A model generated the notes under the pieces. The model was not told the DNA's origin and made no database searches. It saw only the letters and a list, made by a program, of their open reading frames with translations. A stretch of DNA of 11,043 bases from CAYJPV01 sp964396055 (GTDB lineage Bacteria > Acidobacteriota > Vicinamibacteria > Vicinamibacterales > JAKQTR01): positions 1-11,043 of the forward strand of contig CAYNDV010000145.1 in assembly GCA_964396055.1 (NCBI GenBank), given 5' to 3'. The translations under genes and the position numbers were made by a program. Positions 1 to 6,449 of this stretch are shown piece by piece; position 1 is the first letter of the stretch, and each line of letters opens with the position of its first letter.

Positions 1-75
1 TTCGGCGGCGGCGGCGGCCGGAACAGCGGCGGCGGCGGCGGCGGCCGCGGCGGCCGGCGCGAATCGCGCTGGTAG
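1..75 (+). CDS. 3' end of a Gly/Arg-rich protein, probably RNA-binding (partial)
   Basis: Frame 1 is open from the window edge to a TAG stop at 73-75. The last 24 residues are two glycine runs broken by Arg, Asn and Ser, ending RRESRW. RGG-like tails of this kind are typical of bacterial RRM-type RNA-binding proteins and of DEAD-box helicases of the RhlE type; which of these it is cannot be decided without the missing domain. A strong hairpin 20 bases after the stop and a small basic protein gene beyond it fit a real gene end. The coding DNA is nearly pure GGC repeats, so the tail length may vary by slippage. The opposite strand reads as a proline run with no clear start, which I consider less likely. 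Confidence 0.55.
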   Translation, partial: FGGGGGRNSGGGGGGRGGRRESRW

Positions 76-95
76 ACGCCGTCCGCGATCAGCTT

Positions 96-123
96 CACGG
101 GGGCGGCCTCGGCCGTCCCCGTG
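96..123 (+). terminator. 13-bp stem-loop downstream of the Gly-rich gene
   Basis: CACGGGGGCGGCC (96-108) pairs with GGCCGTCCCCGTG (111-123) along 13 positions, with one G-U pair, around a 2-base spacer. It starts 20 bases after the TAG at 73-75. The following bases, AGACGTTT, give only a weak T run, so it may be a terminator or an mRNA 3'-end stabiliser. The strength of the stem is seen directly; the role is inferred. Confidence 0.5.
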
Positions 124-182
124 AGACGTTTCGGTAGTCCAGCCCCAGTCGGCCCCGTGATCGGCGGGCCAGCGAGTGCATC

Positions 183-380
183 ATGAACCGAGCCCGACCG
201 TCCCTCCAGAAACGTGAACGTGAGAAGGCCAAGCGCGAGAAGGCGCAGGCCAAGGCGGCGCGCCGCGCCGAGATCAAGTCCCAGAAGCCGGCCTTCGCCG
301 GCGACGGCGACCCGGATCTGGCGGGCATCGTCCCGGGTCCGCAGCCCAAGCCCTGGGACGACGACGAAGAACAGGTCTGA
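183..380 (+). CDS. Small basic coiled-coil-like protein, 65 aa, unknown function
   Basis: Residues 7-35 are a highly charged Lys/Arg/Glu/Ala stretch (repeats such as KREREKAKREKAQAK) predicted to be a single helix. It is followed by a conserved-looking segment with GDPDLAGIVPGPQPKPWD (residues 42-59) and an acidic end, DDDEEQV. I recall similar short proteins with a basic N-terminus and a G-D-P-D..GIVPGPQP.PWD tail in Acidobacteria and related phyla, without a known function. The location after a Gly/Arg-rich, probably RNA-binding, gene suggests nucleic-acid or ribosome association, but this is inference. The ATG has only a weak purine stretch before it. The gene ends 9 bases from the convergent methyltransferase stop. 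The reverse frame here is judged a shadow because the forward product has a sensible domain pattern. Confidence 0.7.
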   Translation: MNRARPSLQKREREKAKREKAQAKAARRAEIKSQKPAFAGDGDPDLAGIVPGPQPKPWDDDEEQV

Positions 381-389
381 GCCGCGCCG

Positions 390-1151
390 CTAGCGCGCGA
401 CCACGACGAGGTCGTGGGAATCGAGCGGGCTGAAGGTCACGTCGGCCATCGTGCCAAAGAGCGCCCGCTCACCGAACCCTGCCGCCGCCAGCGCGTCCTC
501 CACATCCCCGCGGCCCCACGCCCGCAGTTCCACGTTGTGGCTCGTCTCCACCTCGATCGGCGGCTCCTGACCCGGGCGGTAGCGCAGCACGGTCGGTGAG
601 AACACGACACGGCCGTCCGGCCGCGGCGACATCACGCGCAGGAAGATCGCTTCGCCCTCGTCGTCTTCGATGAACGTCAGCGGCAGGGCGCGCTGGCCCG
701 TGTGGGCCAGGTGCTCGTAGTTGAGGATCTGCAGGACGAACGGGGCGCCCGGCGCGAGCACCTTGCGGACCGCGGCGAACATCTGGTCCATCGAGGCCCG
801 GTCCATGACGTGCGACAGGGTGTTGCCGAGGCACACGGCCGCGCCGAAGGTGCCGTCGACCACCGTGTCGACGTGGAGGAGATCGCCCGGCAGGAACCGC
901 ACGCCGGCCGGCTCGCCGCCCTCGCGGGCGCGCTCCATCATCGATTCGGACACGTCCACCCCGACCACCTCGAATCCCTTGCCGGCGAAGAACCGGGCGT
1001 GCTCACCGGTGCCCGACCCGAGATCCAGGATGCGCCGCGACGGGGCCGCCGCCAGCGGCTTCTCCAGGAAGGTCCACTCGCGGGCGAGGCGCTTGTCCCA
1101 GGCGATGAGCTTGCGGTAGTCGAGGTGCGCGTAGTGATTCGTCGACGCCAT
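390..1151 (-). CDS. Class I SAM-dependent methyltransferase
   Basis: The 253-aa protein has a Rossmann-fold methyltransferase core. Motif I is ILDLGSGTGEHARFFA (residues 41-56), the acidic residue binding the SAM ribose is Asp66 in VVGVDVSESM, and the adenine-contacting Asp90 lies in FLPGDLL. A motif IV-like stretch follows (AAVCLGNTLSHV, 105-115), then FVLQILNY after strand 5. The second half is a beta-rich substrate region. The ATG at 1151 follows an AGGGGG ribosome binding site. The overall pattern resembles Methyltransf_25/11 small-molecule methyltransferases (glycine/sarcosine type), but no substrate can be named. It is transcribed divergently from the aminotransferase and convergently with the 65-aa gene, so it is probably monocistronic. 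Confidence 0.9.
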   Translation of the reverse strand: MASTNHYAHLDYRKLIAWDKRLAREWTFLEKPLAAAPSRRILDLGSGTGEHARFFAGKGFEVVGVDVSESMMERAREGGEPAGVRFLPGDLLHVDTVVDGTFGAAVCLGNTLSHVMDRASMDQMFAAVRKVLAPGAPFVLQILNYEHLAHTGQRALPLTFIEDDEGEAIFLRVMSPRPDGRVVFSPTVLRYRPGQEPPIEVETSHNVELRAWGRGDVEDALAAAGFGERALFGTMADVTFSPLDSHDLVVVAR

Positions 1152-1255
1152 GATGCCAGTCCCCCTGTGAGCGAATGTACCACAAGCGGAAACCGGGGGG
1201 GATGGCCCTGGTGTCCGTCTATCATGGAGGTGTCGCCACGCGCCACGGAGGCCCC
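1152..1255. promoter_or_regulatory. Divergent promoter region, methyltransferase / aminotransferase
   Basis: On the plus strand TATCAT at 1220-1225 is a reasonable -10 with a start point near 1232. This gives a 24-base leader containing ACGGAGG (1244-1250) before the ATG at 1256. On the minus strand TACATT, 20-25 bases before the methyltransferase ATG, is a weaker -10. No good -35 box is seen for either. Confidence 0.35.
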
Positions 1256-2410
1256 ATGGACGCCGCAGTCCCGATCCTGTCCCGTCTGCCCGATGTCGGC
1301 GTCAGCATTTTCGCCGTCATGACGAAACTGGCCGTCGAGCACGGCGCCCTCAACCTGTCGCAGGGGTTCCCGGACTTCGACTGCGACCCGGCCCTGGTCG
1401 ACGCCGTGCATCGCCACCTGCGGGCCGGCCACAACCAGTACGCGCCCATGCCGGGCATCCCGGCCCTGCGCGAGGCGCTGTCGGCCACGATCGCGCGGCT
1501 CTACGGGGCCACGTACGACCCGGCCACCGAGATCACCGTCACCGCCGGCGCGACCGAAGCGCTCTTCGACGTCATCTCCGCGTGCGTGCGGCCGGGCGAC
1601 GAGGTGGTGGTGTTCGAACCGGCCTACGACGCCTACGTGCCGGTGATCCGGCTCAACGGCGGCGTGCCGCGCTTCGTCACGCTGCGGGCGCCCGACTACG
1701 CCGTGGACTGGGACGCGGTGCGCCGCGTGCTGACGCCCCGCACCCGCCTGCTCATCGTCAACACGCCGCACAACCCGACGGGCGCGATCTGGTCGGCCGC
1801 GGATGTGGAGGCGCTGGCGGGCCTCCTGGACGGTTCCGGGGTCATCGTGCTGTCCGACGAGGTGTACGAGCACATCGTGTTCGACGGCGCGCGGCACGAG
1901 AGCCTGGCGCGGCACCCGGGGCTGCGCGGCCGCACGTGCGTGGTGAGCTCGTTCGGGAAGACCTACCACACGACCGGCTGGAAGGTGGGCTACGTCTCGG
2001 CACCGGCGGCGCTCACGGCCGAGATCCAGCGGGTGCACCAGTTCGTCACCTTCGCGGTCAATACGCCCGCCCAGATGGCCTACGCGGAGGTCACCGCCCG
2101 GCGCGAACGGTACGACGACCTGGCCGCCTTCTACCAGGCGAAACGGGATCGGTTCCTGGCGCTGGTCGACGGCTCGCGTTTCAGGCCCGTCCCGTGCCGG
2201 GGCACGTACTTCCAGATCCTGGACTACTCGGCCATCAGCCGGGAGCCCGATGCGGACTTCGCCATGCGCCTGCTGCGGGACCACGGCGTCGCGTCGATCC
2301 CGACCTCGGCGTTCCTCTACACGAGCGAGGCGCCGCACGTGCTGCGCTTCTGCTTCGCCAAGCGCGACGAGACGCTGGAGCGGGCGGCGGCCCGCCTGCG
2401 CCTCGTCTGA
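1256..2410 (+). CDS. ybdL: PLP-dependent aminotransferase, YbdL (methionine aminotransferase) type
   Basis: This 384-aa fold-type I, class I aminotransferase transfers the amino group of methionine or aromatic-type amino acids to a 2-oxo acid. Seen in order: LNLSQGFPDFD (32-42), NQYAPMPGIPALREA (60-74), TAGATEALF (97-104) for PLP phosphate binding, NTPHNPTG (169-176), SDEVYEH (200-206) with Asp201 at the pyridine nitrogen and Tyr204, SSFGKTYHTTGWKVGY (231-246) with the Schiff-base Lys235, and Arg364 in VLRFCFAK for the substrate carboxylate. Length and motif wording match E. coli YbdL closely. Some relatives act as kynurenine aminotransferases or as MtnE in methionine salvage, so the substrate is less sure than the family. 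The start is ATG 1256 because ACGGAGG precedes it; the upstream in-frame ATGs lie within the promoter. Uridine kinase follows 43 bases downstream on the same strand. Confidence 0.92.
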   Translation: MDAAVPILSRLPDVGVSIFAVMTKLAVEHGALNLSQGFPDFDCDPALVDAVHRHLRAGHNQYAPMPGIPALREALSATIARLYGATYDPATEITVTAGATEALFDVISACVRPGDEVVVFEPAYDAYVPVIRLNGGVPRFVTLRAPDYAVDWDAVRRVLTPRTRLLIVNTPHNPTGAIWSAADVEALAGLLDGSGVIVLSDEVYEHIVFDGARHESLARHPGLRGRTCVVSSFGKTYHTTGWKVGYVSAPAALTAEIQRVHQFVTFAVNTPAQMAYAEVTARRERYDDLAAFYQAKRDRFLALVDGSRFRPVPCRGTYFQILDYSAISREPDADFAMRLLRDHGVASIPTSAFLYTSEAPHVLRFCFAKRDETLERAAARLRLV

Positions 2411-2413
2411 TCG

Positions 2414-2445
2414 TGTAACATCCATGCCGGAACGGACTTCGGAGG
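2414..2445 (+). promoter_or_regulatory. Possible internal promoter and RBS deciding the udk start
   Basis: TGTAACAT (2414-2421) resembles a -10 box and GGAGG (2441-2445) lies 8 bases before ATG 2454. If the -10 is used, transcription starts around 2428, after the alternative in-frame ATG at 2424. This favours ATG 2454 as the udk start. No -35 is recognisable. Confidence 0.35.
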
Positions 2446-2453
2446 CACAGGCG

Positions 2454-3098
2454 ATGTCACAGGCGCGGGTCGTGATTGGCGTGGCAGGCGGATCGGGATC
2501 GGGCAAGACGACGGTGGTGCGGCGGATCGTCGAGAATCTCGGGGACGACCAGGTGACCGTGCTCGACCACGACCGGTACTACCGCGACCGCAACGACCTC
2601 CGGCTCGAAGAGCGGGCGGCCCTCAACTACGACCATCCCGACTCCCTCGAGACCGACCTGATGGTGCGCCACGTGGAGGACCTGCGGGCGGGCCGGCCCA
2701 TCGACGCGCCGGTGTACGACTTCACGCGCCACGCACGCCGGTCGGCCACCGAGCGCATCGTCCCCAGCCAGGTCATCATCGTCGAGGGCATCCTGATCTT
2801 CGCCGACGCGGCCCTGCGGAGCCTGCTCGACGTGAAGGTGTTCGTCGACACGGACGACGACATCCGGTTCATCCGCCGTCTGAGCCGCGACGTGGCCGAG
2901 CGCGGGCGGACGATGGCCTCGGTGATCGACCAGTACCAGACCACGGTCAAGCCGATGCACCTCGAGTTCGTCGAGCCGGCCAAGCGGTACGCGGACGTCA
3001 TCATCCCGCAGGGCGGACACAACACGGTGGCGATCGGGATGGTCCTGACGCTCATCCGGAGCCTGGCGGGGCTGTCGGGCAACGACCGGCGCGCCTGA
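2454..3098 (+). CDS. udk: Uridine kinase
   Basis: The 214-aa product phosphorylates uridine and cytidine to UMP and CMP in pyrimidine salvage (cytoplasmic, PRK/uridine kinase family of P-loop kinases). Visible features are the Walker A loop GGSGSGKT (12-19), LDHDRYYRD (37-45) with a catalytic-site Asp, NYDHPDSLET (58-67) for nucleoside binding, YDFTRHAR (88-95), VEGILIF (110-116, Walker B-like) and the lid-region arginines RFIRRLSRD (138-146). The tail YADVIIPQGGHNTVAI is family-typical. Length is normal. The frame remains open far upstream, but the reading before 2424 overlaps the aminotransferase and has no family match. The gene lies between the aminotransferase and the YpfJ-like peptidase and is probably cotranscribed with the latter (27-base gap). 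Confidence 0.96.
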   Translation: MSQARVVIGVAGGSGSGKTTVVRRIVENLGDDQVTVLDHDRYYRDRNDLRLEERAALNYDHPDSLETDLMVRHVEDLRAGRPIDAPVYDFTRHARRSATERIVPSQVIIVEGILIFADAALRSLLDVKVFVDTDDDIRFIRRLSRDVAERGRTMASVIDQYQTTVKPMHLEFVEPAKRYADVIIPQGGHNTVAIGMVLTLIRSLAGLSGNDRRA

Positions 3099-3125
3099 GA
3101 CGGCGCCATCACGCGGGAGCGAACC

Positions 3126-4001
3126 ATGCGCTGGCAACGTGGCACGAGCGACGCGGACGTCGAGGATCGGCGCGGAACGGGTGGCGGTTTCCGCGGGCGG
3201 CGCCCGGGCGGCGGCATGCGGCTGGGCCTGGGGGGCCTCATCGTCATCGGGCTGCTGAGCCTGGTGTTCAAGGAGAACTTCTTCACGCTGCTCGACCAGA
3301 TGCCGGCGGACACGTCGCTGTCCACGTCGACGCCGGGCGGCGCGCCCGCGGCGGCGTCCCCCGAGGAGGAGGAGCGGAAAGACTTCGTGACCTTCGTGCT
3401 GAACGACACGCAGGACACCTGGGCGCGGGTGCTGCCCGCGCACGGCGAGCAGTACGTGCGCGCGAAGCTGGTGCTGTTCCGCGGCGCGGTGGAGTCGGCC
3501 TGCGGCTTCGCCGAGTCCGCGTCGGGCCCGTTCTACTGCCCGGGTGACCAGAAGGTCTACATCGATCTCGCGTTCTACGATGACCTGCGGCAGCGCTTCG
3601 GCGCCGCCGGCGACTTCGCGCAGGCGTACGTCATCGCCCATGAAATCGGGCACCACCTCCAGAACATCCTGGGCATCGAGGAGCAGGTCCGGCGCGCGCA
3701 GCAGGCACGGCCGGGGCGCGCCAACGACCTGTCGGTGCGAATGGAGCTGCAGGCGGACTGTTTCGCGGGCGTGTGGGGGCACTCGACCGACCAGCGCCGC
3801 CTGCTCGAGCAGGGAGACGTCGAAGAAGGCCTGAATGCGGCGGCGGCCATCGGCGACGACCGCATCCAGAAAATGACGACGGGCCGCGTGATGCCGGACA
3901 AGTTCACGCACGGCTCGTCGGCCCAGCGGGTGCAATGGTTCCGCCGGGGGCTCGAGTCGGGCGATCTCAAGGCCTGCGACACCTTCTCGGAGAGCCGCTG
4001 A
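3126..4001 (+). CDS. ypfJ: YpfJ-like neutral zinc metallopeptidase, membrane anchored
   Basis: The 291-aa protein matches the Zn_peptidase family (Pfam PF04228). A basic Gly/Arg-rich N-terminus (1-30) precedes one membrane segment (about 32-48, LGLGGLIVIGLLSLVF), a low-complexity Ser/Thr/Ala/Pro linker (60-80) and the catalytic domain. The zinc motif HEIGHH is at 172-177, with His172, Glu173 and His176 in the HExxH pattern. Glu207 in ELQADCFAG is the likely third ligand, as in the family. Cys126, Cys138 and Cys284 could form a disulfide if the domain is outside the cytoplasm. Family proteins are annotated as predicted neutral zinc metallopeptidases with unknown physiological substrates. A GGGAG site at 3115-3119 precedes the ATG. 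The gene follows udk by 27 bases, and the stop lies 7 bases before the first REP-like element. Confidence 0.92.
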   Translation: MRWQRGTSDADVEDRRGTGGGFRGRRPGGGMRLGLGGLIVIGLLSLVFKENFFTLLDQMPADTSLSTSTPGGAPAAASPEEEERKDFVTFVLNDTQDTWARVLPAHGEQYVRAKLVLFRGAVESACGFAESASGPFYCPGDQKVYIDLAFYDDLRQRFGAAGDFAQAYVIAHEIGHHLQNILGIEEQVRRAQQARPGRANDLSVRMELQADCFAGVWGHSTDQRRLLEQGDVEEGLNAAAAIGDDRIQKMTTGRVMPDKFTHGSSAQRVQWFRRGLESGDLKACDTFSESR

Positions 4002-4008
4002 GCGTGGC

Positions 4009-4031
4009 GCAGGGCTGAAGCCCTGCACTAC
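4009..4031 (-). repeat. REP-like palindrome, copy A
   Basis: Read on the minus strand this is GTAG, then TGC, where TGC begins the overlapping palindrome GCAGGGCT-TC-AGCCCTGC (perfect 8-bp arms). A GTAG tetranucleotide in front of a GC-rich hairpin is the hallmark of REP elements mobilised by RAYT (REP-associated tyrosine transposases). An identical 23-base copy lies at 7731-7753. It sits directly after the zinc peptidase stop, in a convergent junction. Confidence 0.7.
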
Positions 4032-4052
4032 GTGCGCGCTGCGTCTCCTCCC

Positions 4053-4073
4053 GTAGTGCGGGGCTTTAGCCCC
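4053..4073 (+). repeat. REP-like palindrome, copy B, inverted relative to copy A
   Basis: GTAGTGC (4053-4059) is followed by the palindrome GGGGCTTTAGCCCC (4060-4073). With copy A it forms a head-to-head pair (GTAG ends facing each other across 21 bases), the arrangement seen in BIME-type paired REP elements. The hairpin core differs from copy A (GGGGCTTTAGCCCC against AGGGCTTCAGCCCT), so it is a related, not identical, unit. Confidence 0.65.
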
Positions 4074-4101
4074 GCCGGGGCAGCTTCAGCCCCGCCGGGG
4101 C
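4068..4101. repeat. Two tandem copies of a small hairpin unit
   Basis: AGCCCCGCCGGGGC occurs at 4068-4081 and again at 4088-4101, a 20-base period. Each can fold as GCCCC/GGGGC. Together with copies A and B the convergent junction 4002-4121 is almost entirely hairpin-forming sequence, which could stop transcription from both sides even though no T run is present. Confidence 0.6.
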
Positions 4102-4121
4102 CGCGGGTCCGTTCAAGGCAG

Positions 4122-4619
4122 CTAGCCCTCGAGCAGCTCGCGGACGCGGGCGCTGCGGAAGCGGAAGATGGCGTCCACCTGGCGGCGGATGAGCGGGGCG
4201 GCCACGCGGCCGAGCGGATCGAACGGCAGCCGGTAGCGGACCTCATCCTCGATGATCGTGCCGCCGTCGGGCGCGTCCCGGAACGTGTGCGTGTGAACCC
4301 ACCGGGCGTACGGGCCCTTCAGCTGTTCGTCGGTGAAGGCCACACCCGGTTCCCACCGCGAGATGAGCGTCCGCCACCGCATCGGCAGCCCGTGCAGCGA
4401 GATCCGGTAGTCGATGAGCGTGCCCTGGCGGATGTCGATGGGCCCCGGCGTCAGGATCCGGAACGCCAGTTCGGGCGGCGTGATGGCTTCGAGGTTGCGC
4501 GCGTCGGCAAAGAAGGGAAATACCTCTGCGCGCGGCCGCGCCAGGTGCAGGGCCGCGCGCAGGATGTAGGTGCCCGGCTCGCGGGCATCACGGTCGTGTT
4601 CGAGGCGGTCCGGGATCAT
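4122..4619 (-). CDS. SRPBCC (START-like) ligand-binding protein
   Basis: The 165-aa product from ATG 4619 fits the SRPBCC helix-grip fold (COG4276-type, sometimes annotated as a cell-division inhibitor-like protein). Recognisable segments are EVFPFFADARNLEAITPP (32-49), the FRILTPGPIDIRQGTLIDYR region, the HGLPMRWRT turn, DEQLKGPYARWVHTHTF (about 98-114) and an LPFDPLGRVAAPLIRRQ C-terminal helix. Proteins of this kind bind hydrophobic ligands in a cavity; no enzyme activity or ligand can be named. The frame can be extended to a GTG at 4715, giving 197 aa, but the added residues look unlike the family and no ribosome binding site is evident there. ATG 4619 also has only a weak GAGCGGA. The gene is downstream of the M24 peptidase on the same strand, separated by 141 bases holding a heptamer-repeat element. 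Confidence 0.82.
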   Translation of the reverse strand: MIPDRLEHDRDAREPGTYILRAALHLARPRAEVFPFFADARNLEAITPPELAFRILTPGPIDIRQGTLIDYRISLHGLPMRWRTLISRWEPGVAFTDEQLKGPYARWVHTHTFRDAPDGGTIIEDEVRYRLPFDPLGRVAAPLIRRQVDAIFRFRSARVRELLEG

Positions 4620-4727
4620 GGTCGTCGATTCCGCTCTTACGACGAGCGGCCGCGGCCCGGGGATCCCGGATCGGCGGACGCGGTCTACAACGTCCGCGAA
4701 GACCCCCGTCGTCACGAAGGCGTGACC

Positions 4728-4763
4728 GCGTGATCCCTTCTTGCTTCTTGCTTCTTGCTTCTA
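4728..4763 (-). repeat. Heptamer tandem-repeat element, copy 1
   Basis: The plus strand shows GCGTGATCCC, then TTCTTGC repeated three times (4738-4758) and TTCTA. All 36 bases recur exactly at 6450-6485. On the minus strand the unit is AAGAAGC, beginning TAGAAGC. That first TAG (4763-4761) is the stop codon of the M24 peptidase. It resembles the heptanucleotide short tandem repeats (STRR) described in cyanobacteria in being 7-base, intergenic and dispersed. Confidence 0.75.
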
Positions 4764-6101
4764 TTTCTTCCGCGTGGCCATCAGCGCTTCGATCTCGGCG
4801 ATCTCCTTCGGTACGTCCTTCGTCAGCACCTCGACGCCGTCCTTCGTGATGAGCACGGTGTCCTCGATGCGGACGCCCAGGGCCTTCTCCGGGAAGTAGA
4901 GGGCGGGCTCGATGGCGAACACCATGCCTTCGCGCAGGACGCCGCCCAGCGGCACGTCGTGCGTGGCCAGGCCCACGCCGTGGCCGAACCCGCCGCGCAG
5001 CGTGCCCGGATCGATGCCGAGCCGCGTCATCTTGTCGGCCACGTACTGCTGCACGGTGGCCGGCGTCGCGCCCGGTCGGTAGGCCTCGATGCAGGCCTTC
5101 TGCACCTCCAGCACGGTCTGGTAGACGTCGCGCTGCTCCTTCGTGAACACCCCGTTCACGGGCCAGGTGCGTGTGATGTCCATCGCCTGCTGATCGAGGT
5201 CGGCGCCGAAGTCCATCAGCACCACCTCGCCGTCCTGCATCTGGCGGCCGTTCTCGTCGTAGTGCCACACGCAGCTGTTCGGGCCCGACCCGACGATGGG
5301 CGCGTAGGCCGGGCCTTTGGCGCCGTAGCGCAGGACCGTGCCCATGGCGGCCGCCTCGAGCTCGTATTCGAACGCCCCCGGCCGCGTCGCCAGCATGGCC
5401 GCCTTCACCCCCTCGGCAGACGCGCGCCCGTTGCGGCGCAGGACGGCAATTTCCTCGGCGGTCTTGATGACCCGCATCGCGTCGATCGCCGGCGTGATGT
5501 CCGACAGGGTGGCCGACGGGTACCGCTCGCGCAGCTTGGCGATCCGGTAGTAGTCGATCGGCAGCTGGTCGTTGTAGTGGGTGCGCGACCGGCGCGCGTA
5601 GAACAGGTCGGACTCGGAGCGGGCGCCGTCCACGTTGTCGCGCGGCGAGAGGCGCAGGTGCAGCTGCCGACCGTGGACCGCGACGTTGCGGGCCAGGTAT
5701 TCGTCGAAGTACCCCAGCGGGTGAATCGCCGTCACCCCCGCCACCTTCGCTCCGTCGGGGCGCTTCAGCAGGTTGGCCCCGTCGATCATAATCTCGCGCG
5801 GGTTCTGCTCGGGCATGAAGAGCAGCGTCTCGCCCGTCTTCGGCACCATCACCACGATGGCGTTTACGTCCTCGCGGCCGGTGAAATAGAAGAAGTCGTT
5901 GTCCTGCCGGAAATGCGTGCCGGGGTCGCGCCGGTCGCTGCCGAACAGCACGATGAGCCCGCCGCCGGCCTGCTGCATCAACGCCTGGCGCCGCCGCCCC
6001 ATTTCCTCGTTCGAATACCCCGTCCGCTGGCCCTGCAGCCAGGCCTCGCCCCCGATCACCGCCGCCGCGACTGCCGCCACGATCCACACCGCACGCCGCA
6101 T
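4761..6101 (-). CDS. Exported Xaa-Pro aminopeptidase (aminopeptidase P-like, M24B)
   Basis: The 446-aa metallopeptidase would remove the N-terminal residue before proline. An N-terminal signal (MRRAVWIVAAVAAAVIGG, uncharged to about residue 18) suggests Sec export or a membrane anchor. An aminopeptidase P N-domain follows (about 30-170, with FYFTGRED), then the pita-bread M24 catalytic domain. The five metal ligands are in place: Asp297 (VLMDFGAD), Asp308 (MDITRTW), His374 (GFGHGVGL), Glu398 (FAIEPALY) and Glu413 (VRIEDTV). His280 in VWHYDENG corresponds to the substrate-side histidine. ATG 6101 is chosen because GGGAGGAGGG lies directly before it; the frame continues to a GTG at 6128 inside that leader. 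The stop codon is the first triplet of the heptamer element. The SRPBCC gene follows in the same direction. Confidence 0.94.
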   Translation of the reverse strand: MRRAVWIVAAVAAAVIGGEAWLQGQRTGYSNEEMGRRRQALMQQAGGGLIVLFGSDRRDPGTHFRQDNDFFYFTGREDVNAIVVMVPKTGETLLFMPEQNPREIMIDGANLLKRPDGAKVAGVTAIHPLGYFDEYLARNVAVHGRQLHLRLSPRDNVDGARSESDLFYARRSRTHYNDQLPIDYYRIAKLRERYPSATLSDITPAIDAMRVIKTAEEIAVLRRNGRASAEGVKAAMLATRPGAFEYELEAAAMGTVLRYGAKGPAYAPIVGSGPNSCVWHYDENGRQMQDGEVVLMDFGADLDQQAMDITRTWPVNGVFTKEQRDVYQTVLEVQKACIEAYRPGATPATVQQYVADKMTRLGIDPGTLRGGFGHGVGLATHDVPLGGVLREGMVFAIEPALYFPEKALGVRIEDTVLITKDGVEVLTKDVPKEIAEIEALMATRKK

Positions 6102-6126
6102 GGGTCCCTCCTCCCGTGTGCACGCC

Positions 6127-6156
6127 ACTGTCTGCCAGAGGAGGAAACCGTGTCAA
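6127..6156 (-). promoter_or_regulatory. Possible sigma70-type promoter of the M24 peptidase gene
   Basis: On the minus strand a perfect TTGACA (6156-6151) is followed after 18 bases by GACAGT (6132-6127), a poor -10. The predicted start point near 6120 would leave a 19-base leader filled by the GGGAGGAGGG ribosome binding site. Confidence 0.35.
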
Positions 6157-6449
6157 GGCAAGGGACGCGTGGCGCGGGCCGGCACGGTCGCTCCCGAGCC
6201 GGACTCCGCAGGCCGGGAACCCTCCTCGGCTTGGCGTCGGGTTCCAGTTCTTCCCGTCGGGCTTGCGCTACCCGCGCCTGCTCGACCGCTACGCGCGGCG
6301 CCCGGGAACCCTCCGCCCGCTCGTCGGGTTCCGGCTCTTCGTGGCGTCCGGCTTCAGCCGGACGTGACGGTCTCCGCGGCCTGCTCCGTACGGCTCGCTC
6401 GGACCGTGCCCGGCCCGAGCGGTTCACCGTTCACGGTTGGGGCGCGACA
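6157..6449. other. Gene-free, repeat-rich intergenic segment
   Basis: I find no credible gene between the M24 peptidase start region and the dehydrogenase. Short frames crossing it are Arg/Pro/Ser-rich with no family-like pattern. The stretch contains a degenerate direct repeat of about 50 bases: CGGGAACCCTCC at 6214 and at 6303, each followed by GTCGGGTTCC at 6236 and 6323. Within each copy GGAACCC and GGGTTCC are inverted, so each could fold. A perfect 9-bp hairpin is at 6345-6364. It looks like an accumulation of dispersed genomic repeats. Confidence 0.6.
6345..6364. repeat. Perfect 9-bp palindrome with GGCTTCAGCC core
   Basis: CGTCCGGCT (6345-6353) and AGCCGGACG (6356-6364) are exact reverse complements around TC. 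The core resembles that of the REP-like copies (GGGCTTCAGCCC) but lacks the GTAG head. I recall similar palindromes at high copy number in Vicinamibacteria-like genomes; this memory is not verified here. Confidence 0.6.

Noticed and set aside
1..190. Minus-strand proline-rich reading across the left edge
   Set aside because: It is the complement of the GGC repeats, has no start codon with a ribosome binding site and would run into the 65-aa gene. The forward Gly/Arg tail with a stop and hairpin fits better.
370..405. Bidirectional terminator at the convergent 65-aa / methyltransferase junction
   Set aside because: Only a short CGCGC/GCGCG inverted repeat within coding ends and no T run; not strong enough to call.
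1175..1255. Upstream extension of the aminotransferase by 27 codons
   Set aside because: The extension covers the likely -10 box and RBS, and the family begins near ATG 1256.
938..2506. Long minus-strand frame opposite the aminotransferase (522 codons)
   Set aside because: Arg/His/Val/Asp-rich shadow of the aminotransferase codon pattern in high-GC DNA, with no domain motif. Similar frames at 2457-4028, 4588-6156, 6424-7470 and 4755-6455 are rejected for the same reason.
4620..4715. GTG start giving a 197-aa SRPBCC protein
   Set aside because: The extra residues look unlike the family and no RBS precedes the GTG; ATG 4619 gives the usual length.
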